From assembly GCA_030248295.1 (NCBI GenBank), contig JASANH010001361.1, positions 62,001 through 126,000 of the forward strand: a stretch of DNA of 64,000 nucleotides, given 5' to 3'. Positions 1 through 12,400 of the stretch are shown here, piece by piece (positions within the stretch are counted from its first letter, which is position 1; each line of letters opens with the position of its first letter). The stretch is from Mesodorylaimus sp. YZB2_4 (lineage: Eukaryota; Nematoda; Enoplea; Dorylaimida; Dorylaimidae). The notes beneath the pieces are model-generated. The model did no database searches. It saw only the letters and a program-made list of their open reading frames with translations, and was not told where the DNA came from. The translations under genes were made by a program, and so were the position numbers.

Positions 1-3000
1 TGACCACGTTCGAGGTGCTGGTTGTGGCGGTAGACAAACTGGCTCGAAAATCGGAAGTTGAAGCGCCGGAGATACTTGTTGGAACAAGGCTCGTGGTAGA
101 CATGTCAGCAGTACTTGTTGTTTGTGTATTAATAGTTGCGGCGGTGGAATTTATTCCTGTGCTGGATGTGCTGATTGTCGACGGGCTCATGATAGACGTC
201 AACGTGCTTGGTGTGCTTGGGCTGCTCGTGGTCGTTGTTTCCATAGTCATAGTCGTACTGCTAGTTGATGAAAGAGTGCTTGTAGTTAAACCGCTGCTTG
301 TACTGGCTGCTGTTGCCGCTGTGTCACTTGTTGTTGTCGCTAAAAAATATCCAGTCGTCTTTGTTAGTTGTCTACTAACATTACTAACTGGCATTATCTA
401 AAACCTGAAGCGAGCGAGCTACAACTTGGCCAATGGCCGTAGTTGCGCTTACTGACTACTGGAAGCGCTTCCTGGCTGATCATATACTGCAGCCAAGGCC
501 ACATGCATTCACCAGGGGCATAATATATCGTGCTTGCCTTTAACTCATCTGCTCGACCAAACAACACCCTTTGAAACAAAACATAACTCCGTTGTGTCCA
601 CATTCAAGGCCTTTCCCAAATATAACTACAAAAATATCCCAAGATTCAGCACGCTGTTTTTTTTTTGTTTTCATGTTGAGCAGAAATAGTAACAGTGACA
701 ATATGAAGCCCCCACAAGGTATCAGAAAAGAGTCGAGTCGAGGGTGCAATGGGCCACATTGCCTTCCCGTTGCTACATATTACTTATTTTGCGTATTTTC
801 TCAAAAAAAGACCCACTGGAGGGAGGCGGGTATTTTCTCTATTGAGGTCCATGAATGGGGGGGGGGGGGGTAAATCGATGTGGGATATATTTGTGGGTGA
901 GCGTATTTTACAGGACAGAACAAAAGCTGCATTTCCAATCGAAAAATACAGTACCTACTCACTTTGTGGGTTAAAGTGGCAATATCCATTTCTGGTCATT
1001 GCTGTTGGCAGATAGATGACGACAGTATTTGGTCTCGAATAAATTAATCCAGTAGTGTTGCATGTGCTGCTATCCACTGGTGGAGGAACGTCGCTGTCAT
1101 GAGAGATGAATGCCTCGCGTATTTGGTTGAACATGGGATTATATCGCCACCACGTGTAGTAGGGTGTGGCAAATTCAGCCGGTGCTGCAAGCCCATAGCC
1201 TATGATTCCGATGAGTGAGTAGTTGGCTGTATCGCTGGATAAACTCTGCATCACATCAGTGCCAACTACAGCGAGGTTACTCGGTGGGTAGTTCTTGATA
1301 TTTTGCATATGATAAATGGGGACTGTTCTGTTCGGAACGTGAACAGTGTATGCGTAGGATAAATCTTCCAAATGTGTCGCATAGCCATATAAGAGAAAAT
1401 GTTGTTTGTTGGTTGATGTGAACCGATGAGTGCATGTGACAACGTCCGTTGATGTCCACTAACAAGTAAGCAAAGGTACTGCAGTATACTTTTCTTATTA
1501 GAAATTTCTGGTTAAAAAATAATATGAAAGAATAAATCGACAATCCCAATTCCAGATTTTCCAATTGATTATATCCTGGGTGACGGGAGGTGAAGGAGTT
1601 AAACAAGTTGCAGTCAGCATGATTCTCGAGTCACTAACGATAAGACTGACAGTGAGTGTGCCCATCAGCGCCCAGCAACCTCATGGTTGAGAAAGAAGAA
1701 ATAACTTACAGTTATTATACCACTTTTGGTCGACAGCAAAGCGCATGGTAATTCGGTGACTGAAAAAAACCAGTACTTTGCCTTGGTTTCCTTTTGTTAA
1801 GCAATGCCTATTGACTACGCGACGACTATACGAAGGGGGTTTCGATACGTTCGTAGCCTGACCAAATTTTAACAAAAAACCGCACAGCGCCACTATTCCT
1901 GACTATTATTTAAAGCAATGTGATCCTCGATGTCGCTACGCTCAAGTACAAGTATCTACAGTACCATAAATCTGATAGTCGTACCTGCTCGAAGGCGAAC
2001 GAGGATTCACAGTAGGGATTTCAGGGGAGCGCAAGGACCCGCAGCTCTAGGAACCAGAAAATAGGCAATGGATTAGTGTTGTACCCTAGACTCTTCTGGC
2101 AGCGATTCAGGTAACGATTTGAGAGATGCAAAAGATTCAAAATAAGGATCTCATCCGTATCACTTACCGTTGCTAGCACTGGTCTCACAAACCGTTTCAG
2201 TCTTCTGCGATAAATACCCGTAGTTGCAATAGTCCATAGTAGTCGAGCTTCGACCTTTGAATCTACACGCAGTTGGTTCCTTCACGATTTTGCCCGCCGC
2301 GATTTCCAAACATCTTGAACCAAGCAGGGAGCAGTTTGCCTCGTCACCAGTATCCATTGAATACAATGGCGCGGTAGCATTCGGACTGTTACTGACATCG
2401 AGCCAGAAGTTATCTTGGTTTTCTTTCCTGTGTCAACGTTAGATCATTGAATTAGTCAGAGTTGTCTGAGCAAGTGTCATTGCTGTATTTGCCGTTTTTC
2501 ATGCTATCTGATGACTGCGCCAGCCAGTCTGCTGGCGGAATTCATTCTGCACGGTGCGCACCTGATAATCTTACAAAACACAATTATACTTTACTGTAAA
2601 ATAAAATGGCCGCTGATTCTGATCACATCGGGCTGCTTTTTAACATGATTCGATCACCGACAAGAACATCATTCCATAACATCGAGATTTTCAGTTTGCT
2701 CCACCTGTCCTGCTTTTGAAGCTGTATCTGATCGGCTGATCAATAGTCCATATGAATAAAACAAGAGCGGCACGTGCCTTTATTACTGCAGGCCAGGGTC
2801 AGATACTGCTACGGCTAGGACCTAGTTCTTCTGAGCAACTGTAGGTTTCGCCTGTCTGACCCTCTCACATCAGTTACTGACTTCTACAGTCTGCCGGTGA
2901 CTGCGACTAGTGCGGCCTATCCATAGTGTGGAGCGTTCAGTCGTACTGTGTATGTCATTCGTATCAGAGGTGGGTATCACAGGGGTAAAGTTTAATGTTG

Positions 3001-3548
3001 TGGTCATTCTGTGCATCTTAGTCGCATGTAGGGGCTCTGGTTTGCTAGCGAGTCAACAGATAGTAGTTGTCGGCAGGACACCGTCAGCAAGGCGATGAGT
3101 GATGCGCACGTGTTATTGGCCCTGCTCTCTGATGAAGGCCCCTACTGCAGCGGCTCTCAATGTAAGTGCAAAGCATACGGCGAGGATCAAGAATCAGTAC
3201 ACAAGCACTAAACGAGGCAGTCTAGCCAGCTGTATAGGACTTACGAGTAGGCGGCCAAAGCGTTGATTTCGTTCAAATCTCTCGCAGCAGGCAACCTTGC
3301 TTCGTATTTCGCGCATTGAGTCCGTGCATCAGCCCATGTATAGGATGACGTAAGTTTCAATATGGTCTTGATTGGAATAATACAGTAATCGCCAGACTGT
3401 GTGTATGTCGACGGACAGTTCGAATATCCTACCGGTACTTGCGAAAGCAGACCTAAAATCAAGCATATACTGTATTAGCTAAACGCGCCGCAAATTTTTG
3501 ACCTTTACCAATAATGCATATTCTGTAGACGGAGGGTCCCAAGGCCAT
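1..3548 (-). CDS. CTLD - pseudo-aspartic-peptidase - mucin protein, 3' end beyond window
   Basis: Six exons with matching phases: 3548-3509, 3452-3245, 2427-2168, 1759-1710, 1458-963 and 339 to past base 1; at least 464 residues. Exon 1 opens with a signal peptide (MALGPSVYRICIIGLLSQ). Exons 2-3 encode a C-type lectin-like domain: CPSTYTQSGDYC, the helix motif TWADARTQC, then DNFWLDV and late cysteines. Exons 4-5 resemble the N-lobe of pepsin-family peptidases: LLSTKSGIITW where DTGSS..LWV is expected, a flap-like FLLYGY, and NYSLIGIIGYGL like the family D-G-I-L-G-L motif. The catalytic Asp is Ser, so I infer no activity. Exon 6 is almost pure Ser/Thr/Ala/Pro and runs off the window. Exon phases at the CTLD match the paralogue at 6477-22016, so a DEG/ENaC C-terminus may follow, but that is unseen. 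The CTLD is well supported; the peptidase likeness is moderate. Confidence 0.6.
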
Positions 3549-4445
3549 AATGAATCTGTCACACCGAGTCCACTCCACTCCCGCCTTTACAGTGTCGAAA
3601 ATAATTTATCTGCCAACCTGCTTCACTCAGCGCAGCGATTAAGTGAGATCAATTCGCGCTATTGCAGGCCAAGCATAATCGAGCATACTCATACTCCCAG
3701 ATTTCTATTTGCTTCAATTTTCTTTTCTGGCTAGAAGCTAATTTTCTGTTCCCAAATGCTTTATGTTGACGCTGTGAATGCTAAGAGCACCTGTTATTAA
3801 GTCTCTGACGCGTGACTCTAATGTCGTTTCTGCTAATTGCCTAAAGCCTCTTTTGTAACTAGTATTGATTCCAAATTGGATAATTTACCGTTTATACAAG
3901 ACCGCTTTGTTGACGGCTACTGTTGCTATCAAAATGGTTTCTGGAATGTGCTCTGATAAGCGTCATCACTCATCATGGTTTATCGGTTGGTAAATCGAGC
4001 ACCAGATGCAAATCGAGAACTCGTCAGGATTAGGCAATCAGTTTGTCGGTTTACAGTCCTACCGTATCGTTTTCAAAAACTTCGGCCCCAGGAGCGAAAC
4101 CAGGAGGTGCAATGCAGAAGGTCGACGGCAAGCCTGGGGACAGATCTTGGTGGGATTTTTGGTTATGCTCCATGGAACTCTCAAGATGAACGGTGCAGTG
4201 AGGATATTGTGGAAACTATCGTCAAATTAGCATGGGACAAGATCAGTCCGCTTCTTTACTTGTCCATGACAAAGAAAACATGTGGCAGTCTGGTAGCAAG
4301 CAGCAGATGACAGGGAGCACGTGGTGCAGTATATTTGCTGAATACTGTAAGCAGCTCTGGTTAGGGGCCTGTTAATAATGGAGAAGAAGACCAGGAGCAA
4401 AAGATTTAGAATAAAGTGGTTTACTCAATTTATATCACCATGCAG

Positions 4446-4540
4446 AGCCGCGGTGGCTCATTGTTGGTTGGTAGGTGTTGGCCCCTGATTGCTTGGGCCA
4501 GCAATCCTATCTGGGACACCCCAGATTCATTCATACACAA
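4446..4540 (+). repeat. tRNA-derived SINE head, family 1
   Basis: Begins GCCGCGGTGGCTCA followed by a GTTGGTTGG stretch resembling a polymerase III A box (TRGCNNAGYNGG). Related sequence occurs in reverse at 5160-5275. It is too degenerate to fold as a functional tRNA. Confidence 0.45.
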
Positions 4541-5071
4541 AATCGTCAGTGCCCTTAGAAACGTATGAAACTCGGAGAAAAAGAACTACAAATTAAAATG
4601 TTTATCAGAAATCACAGATCTAAATTTTAAAAAAGTCCGGAAAAGCTACATCACTCGGCAACTTGTTCCATAGCTCAATAGCTAAATGTTTGTAAGAATG
4701 ACAAACAAAAACCAATCCTTGTACGATTCATAAAATGGCATAGGCGTTGCAAGACTTTTTAAAAATTTTCGTGGGTTGGCGCCGCGCCGCCCCAGTTACC
4801 CCACGGGACTGCCAACCCGTTTTGCCTATAGCCGGCCGTCAGTCTTATAATGATAAGAAAGGCCGTGAGGTGACACTCTCACGGCAGCTACGCTCTGTGT
4901 GTCTTCACTAGGAGCACCTCCACACGAGGGCATCCTGTGCCAGCACCAGCGTCCCAAGATGATTTGGGACGATACCAGGCGAGAAGGGAGCGACCTTCCC
5001 GACTGGTGTCCGTGAAACCGGTTTCCTTATTCTCTACTCGTTTGGCGTCCGCCATTTGACGGTACCACGTG

Positions 5072-5548
5072 AGTCGCCCAGAGCCAGTTGTGCAGGTCAA
5101 GCGACGGACTTACTAAATCGCCGTCGAAGACTGGTTCTCACTTTGAGAACGGGCTTGCTAACGTATACTGCCGTCCTCAGCTGGGACAGAACTGCGGCCT
5201 CCCGGTCAGGGTTGCTGGCCCGAGCAATGCGGGATCAACGCCTTGACCAACTGAGCCACCGCGGCTCCAGGCGTGACTAGATGATGGGGTTCCGAGATCC
5301 TTTCGCTAGTGCGGAACTCCGCCCTATGGGCAGAATGGCCAGAAATTGGGAATACCATGCTAGCAATTATGCATGCAGCAAACTGACAAGCTTTAAACGT
5401 TTTTTGCGAGCATACAAAGCTGACTAGCCAGTTGATGCAAGGTTCTGTTCCAGTTGAGGTTTAGTGAGGCTGTTCTCATCGTCATAGTGGGAACTGGTCT
5501 TCGACGGCGATTCATGAAGTCTGTCGCTGGCCCTGCACACCTGGCTGT
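5072..5548. repeat. Inverted repeat, arms of about 120 bp
   Basis: The left arm (about 5072-5195) and right arm (about 5430-5548) are reverse complements over most of their length. The clearest shared block is ATCGCCGTCGAAGAC near 5117 and its complement near 5500. The loop carries a reverse copy of the GCCGCGGTGGCTCA tRNA-like head (5160-5275). A foldback-type element is likely; no terminase or transposase is visible. Confidence 0.5.
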
Positions 5549-6476
5549 GGACGACTCAACCAGTTCGGTCAAGTATAACACGCTCCAACCAATTACGTCC
5601 TGTCTGTGGTTAACGCCTCCTGATTGTGAGTCTAGGCGCCTTACTCTCGTCAGGCGAATCCTTGGGGCGCGTAGGTGGTGCCGCGGCGCGGGGAGCTGAC
5701 GCACTCCGCATTGAACCAAGGGCAGCAACCTTGCTTACACCTCTAGTAGTCTAAGACTAGTGAAACATCAACCCGAGAGGTTGACGATGTTCCACTTGTG
5801 CCAATTGATGGGCGCACTGCCAACTCCGAGCATTTGTTATACTGGTCACCTCACCCAGAGTTCCGCATTGGACTCTTATCATGACTGCTGGCCGGCTATT
5901 GAGAAAACGGGTTGAAAGTCCCTTGGGGAACTGGGGCGGCACAGGGCTACACACCCAAAAATCTTGGCACGGTTGCGCTGGAGATGACTTTATGCTTTGG
6001 TCGCGTGTTTAGCAGACGAATGCGTAGTTGATGACGTTAATAGAATTGGCTGGCCAATCAGCGGAACTTTGATCTGATTTGTGTACTGGAACTTTACATG
6101 TATCAGAACGTTGAATCAGGATAGATCTAGTGGCTGCGGATTGCATAAAAATGATTTGTCATTGTGGGGAAACAAATAGATATTGTGGACTGGAAAGAAG
6201 TGCTAACATTGAATATGCATAATGTTTTCATAAAATATTTTAGGTGACTTGTTTCCAGTGGCAATATGTCTGATTTCCACTTCAGCCATCAGTTATATTT
6301 ACGAAAGCATAAAATGATTTCCAGTTCACTGCACTCACCAATAAATGACCCTAATGCAACACTTCATACACGAAGAGGATACTGATGTGAAATATCTGAT
6401 GAATACCACTATGCGGTAAGCACGAAAAGCATACTGGTGCGGTTAATTTTTCAGCCAGAAGAGTCCAATGCTTGAA

Positions 6477-9400
6477 TTATGCGACAGGTTCTTTCGACTT
6501 AATTATTTTCACTTTTTTCGTTTGGCGGCGGAAGGCAGGGAACACCAATTCCAGTGCAAGAATGAATACTTCAAATACTGTGACCATGCACATGCCATAG
6601 AATAAACCAAGTACAGTGTTCAGTTCAGCCCACACGTCAAGCAGCTGCGTGAAAATGTACCCATCTAGTCGGTAAAATTACAGAAAACACTAGCTTACTG
6701 TAAATGCTGAATGTTCTTCCAAGTTGATTTCCGACAATCGACTGTAGAATACTTGGACAAATGCGAAAGTTTTCCTGGTCACGATTAAAAGTGCCGCGGG
6801 TGCTTAGTCGGACTTCACCTGTGTTAACTTACTCAATATATTCCTCGCAGGTTCCATTGACTGTCAGATTTTGTTTTGCACGATCGCAAAATAATCTCTG
6901 CAAGATACTTTAGTTTTACTCCCGCTCGCTATACAGGTCTACTGTACAGTAGGAAGTCTCAAATCAGAGTTATTTTTACAGTATGCTGTATTTTTTATCT
7001 AAAAGTTATTACTCAGCGAATGTTGAAATTAAGAAGCAAAGGGTTCTTTGGTACAGCTTTTTTTAAAACACCACATTCGATTTTCACAATATCTTCCTTT
7101 GGCCGAAGAAACTGCCACTGCTAGGTTCAGGGGATACATTCTTGTAAGGAACTTAACCGCCCTGTTGACCCCGGCAATTTAACGGGCATACATGGGGAAG
7201 AGTATCCTCATAATAGTAGGTCTGTAATACGACTGGGTCCGTATTACTGGAGGGAGTGACCGGTGGAGCTTTTGCACCACGCCAAAAAACCCAGGGCAGT
7301 CGACTAAGTCCTCCGACCTAGTACATGGCTGAAACGTCACCCTGACGGGTGACGCTCCCAGCTGCCGGCTCCGTGCAGAGTATCGATTGCCAGTCGAGCC
7401 TCTACAGGTCCACTAAGGAAGAACTCTGCGCCAGGAATTACTCCGTTTTAGTAAGAAATGAAAGAATCTCCTTGAAATCAGGCCACCCGAGGAAAAATTT
7501 TAGCATCAAAGCTTACCAAAATCGTATTGTTCTTGTTTATTTTCGACATTGTGACCTCAGCTTGATAAGCCGTATTACTTCAAAGCAAAATAAAATTCGA
7601 GGCTTGCTGTTAAGATTTCGCTCTTCTCACCTGCATGGTTCTTTGCAATCGCAGCTGACTTCTTTCAAGATATCCTCTTCCAAGCAGGTCATCAGGGTTC
7701 CCAGGCAAACCACTAAAAGTGATGGGATTATAACACTTGAGCTGGCAGATGAGCTGAAATGGGCTCACCATCTGACAAGTTGCAATATCGAGCATAATTT
7801 GGCTTGGCGTATTTTGGATCTGCACAATTGCAGTTATCCAGAGCGTATCGCTGATAGCAGTCACGCAGGCAGCCCTAAAAGTTCAGTCAGGGTATAGGCG
7901 CGAGATATAGTCATAAGGGCTGAGCCTACTTCGACTGTGTATACTCCATCGTAGTAGTATTCCAAGCCTTCCTCAATGGCGGTTTGTGCAACGCAGTTCC
8001 TTAGCCGTTTGATATTTCTCTGAAACAAAACAAGATGAAGAAATGCTGCTAACGAAATATGGAATCAGCAGCGCTCGGCTATGATTTCTTGTTACTCGAT
8101 AAAGTGCGATCGATGTTGAAGTTCCGGGGCTGACATAGAAGCCTTCAATTTCAGGAAATGGTGCCTCATTTTGGGGTTGAAGGCTCAAGCGGAAACCAGC
8201 TGACTGCGACATGCATAAATAGTCGTCCTGCATGTTTTGTAAAATCATGTTTAAGCCTAAGCAGATATCGAATATTAGTCAAAGAAACCAGACAAAACAT
8301 ATCATACCATATTTGGGCCCAACATTACGAGATTTCAGAACATCTGATTGTGAGACATCGTAATTGAATGTGAAGCAGTTGCCATATCGGGCTGTCTGGT
8401 CCAGGCGAAATTCCCTGGAAGAGGCACACAGACATTGTCGTGTGCATACGCGCTGTGAACTTCATCCTACCTTTCCATATCGCATGGTCTATGATCGAAG
8501 TAGCATCGACTAAAAGTTTCTTCCTGGGTGACTCCAATGGATCTTTGTATATCCTTTGGCAGTTGGATGTACATGTAAGGCAAAGCCTCTTGAAGTGCAA
8601 GTGCCCGTGCCAGTGGGTCATCTCCAGCAAGCTAAACAATGAGCACACTGCACAGATGCTTTACCATAATCACAATGTTGAGTTACCTCAAAATTTATTT
8701 CCTCAAGAAATACTGGATCGACAATGGGTGAGGTCGTACTTTTTGAAGATGCGGCTGAAACAGGAAACCTTTGTGGCATTTTAAACGCTGGCAAGACAGC
8801 TGCAAGTGGTTACCTGTTCCAGCAACTTGAGTTGATGTTGAAGGCGTCTGGATCAGCGACGGTGTGCTGGTGCTGACTACTGAAGTCATAGTCTCTGATA
8901 GGAAGATGGAGGGAGGGAAGGAGGGGATACGAGTAGGAGTGGGAGTAGATGAAGCGGTCGAGAATGGGTCAGATGTAGAAAGGGGGGATTCCGATTGCAT
9001 GATGATGCTGGTAGTATCAGCTGTTTGTAAAATGGATATGGTCGCTGTTGATGGCACAGCAGCTGTGCTCGTGATCACTGTGAATTGTGTTGTCGCAAAG
9101 CTGCTGCTGCTGCCAGCATGAGTCCCAACTGACAAAGTGGTGGATACTTTAGGAGTAGAGGGAGTGCTGCTGGTTGATGCTATAGTGGTGATTGCGGGGC
9201 TCATGACAATTGTACTTTGCTTGCCAGGGAAGATGGGACTAGTACTTAGATAGGACACGGATCTGCTAGGGGTATCTGTACTTGGAGCCGAGGACATAGT
9301 TGAAGTGGTCATTGTGAAACTGGTGGCCGACTCGCTAAGAGGAGTAGTTACAGTCGGGGTGTCAGGTGAGCTGCTGATTGAAGGAGAAGCAGTAGGACTG

Positions 9401-12400
9401 GTCACACCATTGACATCTGGGGCTGGTGATGAGCTGGCAAGACTACTGGTGGTAGGGTTCTTTAGGGTGGTAGTCAATGTACTACCGGGGATATTCATTG
9501 TTGGAGACGAGCTGAAAGAAGTGATGAGTGTTGCAGGAATCTTTGATCTGGTAGTCGATGCGCTTGGACTGCTTGGAAAAGCAGTTGTGGCGGATGAAGC
9601 GATGGTGCTGGTACTGACTGAAGGGGTAGCTGTAGGACCCACAGTACTGCTGGTCACTGACACGGGAGATGAGCTGGTAGGCGAAGATGAAGGGCCATAT
9701 GTACTAGTAGTAGTTGTACTAGAGCTACTGGGGGAAACCGCTGTGGCAGACGATGACTCGGATGATGACGTGATGGTACTGGTGCTGGTTAAAGCTAAAG
9801 TTGTTTGACGGGTTGTTGTAGTGGTGGCTGTACTTAAAGTGCTGGGAGGAGCCGTCGTGGTTGAAGATGAACTGGACACCGTGGTGCTGGCACTAGTCAA
9901 AGCCGAAGGTGTAGGGGTCTTTATGCTGTTGGTCGCAGTGGTTGGAAGTGAGCTAGTGGCGCTAGGGCTGATGGAAGTCGGCGTCGTAGTTGCTGTGCTG
10001 GGGGATGAGCTAACAGTAGCAGTGCTGCTGGTACTTGGTGAAGTAGATGTGGGGGTGCTTATCAAGGCTGTAGAGGAGGCGCTTGTGCCAAGTAAGGTAG
10101 TCAAAAAAGTTGTGTAACTTGTGGACTGGAGAGAAGTCGGCATCGTTGTGTATTTGGAAGTCGTAATGGATGCAGTGCTTGTTGTTGGACTGCTGGCGGT
10201 GGAGCTTGTTGTAACTGAAGGAAACATTGTAAGCTTGGGTGAGTCTGATAACGTTATAAGAGGTTAAAGACTAGGCATACTTGTTGGAGTCGCAGTTGGC
10301 GTTGTAACAGTAGTCGACGAAGCGGTTGTGCTCGTGGTGCTTGAAGTGGCAGCTGTGCTAGTCGAAGAACTACTTGTCGTACTGGTCGGATCTGTTAAAA
10401 GCCATGCACATTAAGTGGCCGCGAACCACCTTTCAAAAAATGTTGAAGAGGATTTTACGGACAAAGAATTGGACAAGCGCTGAAGCGGAAACTACAAAGG
10501 CCGCTTCCGTATTTAGCAGCATGACGTTTATGAGTCCTGAGATACAATTCGAGATTTATGCAGATATGCAGCAGACATACTCGTAGAAGTTGTAAGAATA
10601 GTTGTACTCGTTGTTGTGACTGGCAATGTACTTGTACTAGTGTTGCAAATGACGACGGTTTTTCAATTTGACTTTGACCATGACTTTGACAAGGATCTCG
10701 AAAAATTTTTTACTTTGACATTGACTTTGACAGGGGTTAAAAATTTTTTGACTTTGACTTTGACTTTGACTTTGACGGGGCAAAAATGCTTAATTTTGAC
10801 ATGGACATTGACTCAAAATTGTCCTTTCGCAAAAATTTCAAAAAGACTCTCTTTTTCCCACCACGTAGCTCGAGCACGCATGCCGCCCCTCCTTTCCACA
10901 GCCATCGCACAAGTCTGGGGCGGAGGTTGGCTACGGCCGTGTCTGTCTGGCTGGACAGGACGACTCCTAATCTCGTTCAGTCTTCCTTTCGGACTAACAT
11001 TGGGCTGGCGTGCTCTGGAGTAAACAGTATTTTTTGAAACACTGAAAATGCACAGGGTTTATCTGGTTATGCCAAGTACAGTGCTCTGAATCGTAGATAC
11101 AGTACTGCTAAATATTTCTGCCAGGAAGGTTAGGCATGCAGTGAGCATAATCGCGCGTCCAAGGAGGTATTCAGCAGGAGCGATCATTATAACTGTTTTG
11201 TGCCATGCTACCGAGTACTTTTTTGTGGAATCTAATAGTTGACTGACTGGACTAATCTTAGCAAGTTTGCGGATAAAATTGTTAGCGGATGCTGACTATG
11301 GAGGTCGGGATACCGATCCTGACATTGAGGCATCGAGATGTTGCATATATATACGCTAAGTACACTCTGATCCATCGCATCATATCTTGCCAGAGGAAGC
11401 AGAAGATATTGGCTCAGTCATCAGCAGACAACAGTTCAGAGGCTGACAACAGTAGCGATAAAGAGGCAACAGCAAGGCTGACCTTGCTGGACGTGTATCA
11501 AAACTGCTAATGTAGTCATTAATTTCACCTTACACGTATGTAATGATTAAAAATTGTCCTAACCGTAAGGAAAAGCTATAAAAAATCTGGATGCCTAAAA
11601 CGCGTGCTTTAATGCGAAATGTAGGCTCATAGGCAAAAAAAAACAGAAAAACGCAAAGAGTCCCAATCCCAGTCCCGGTCCCGATTGGGATTCCCCTGAT
11701 CCAGATCTACCCCTAATGACGACATTTTACTGTGCAGGTCACTGGAGTGGAGAAATGGCACAAATAAAATATTGTGGGGCTGCAGCGCTATGAGACTTCC
11801 CTGAATCAGTCTGACCTGCAGATGCATCAAAGAAGTATCGGCATACAACCAGTCTTCGAATAAACTGGCACGTTGGTCTGTTCATCATGATACAGTATGC
11901 AGAATCTTATTTTTGACGTGAGTCCGGGCGTGGGTCTCAGTGAAAAGAAAGAGCGTCTCCTTTCCTGGAAATTCTTCAACTTCCCTGAGCTTCCTGTTGT
12001 CTGTCCTTGATTGAGTCAGGTAACTGCATGGATTGCTTCTTAAACTTTCAAACTGAAGAGCTTGAGTAGAAGGTTGTTTTGTTCAAAAAGGAAAGCCTAG
12101 GGTCAAACACTGTCTACATTGGAATTCTTTTTCATATTACCATAACACTGGGTGGACCATCTTGCTTCACTAATCCTGTTGGCCCTTTCCCTCACACACA
12201 TAATGTTTGGGCCCGTTGGTTTTGGTCCGTTTTGGCATGTGGTTTTGGTGCTTATCTGAATGCATTTATTGGCGCAGGAAAAAGTAAAACTCTGTCTTCG
12301 CAAAAAGATTCTGTGAAACTGAAACAAAACCCGCCTTACTCTAACATATATACAGTACAGTTATCACAAACTGTAACAAATCTTCTCAAAACTGTGAGGA

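Larger units (their letters stand above)
3549..6476. other. Intergenic, repeat-rich, no gene recognised
   Basis: No ORF here resembles a known protein and none joins to the flanking genes by plausible splicing. The stretch holds two tRNA-like SINE heads (about 4446 and 5160-5275), an inverted repeat (5072-5548) and one copy of the ACATCAACCCG hairpin repeat (5762-5793). The remainder is unassigned. Confidence 0.5.

Noticed and set aside
2168-2427. MDTGDEANC read as the DTG active site of an aspartic peptidase
   Set aside because: The residues fall in the second half of the C-type lectin-like domain, and the paralogue has the equivalent IDTGEDVNC without any peptidase exons. The real peptidase-like segment lies downstream, with STK in place of DTG.
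7349-7897. 182-codon plus-strand frame
   Set aside because: Antisense to DEG/ENaC exons 7874-7769 and 7712-7631 and the adjoining intron; no family resemblance of its own.
8864-10117. Long Val/Leu-rich plus-strand frames (also 15-401)
   Set aside because: They are antisense to the Ser/Thr-rich mucin exons; the complement of Thr/Ser codons reads as Val/Leu/Gly. The minus strand has the splice signals and phase continuity.
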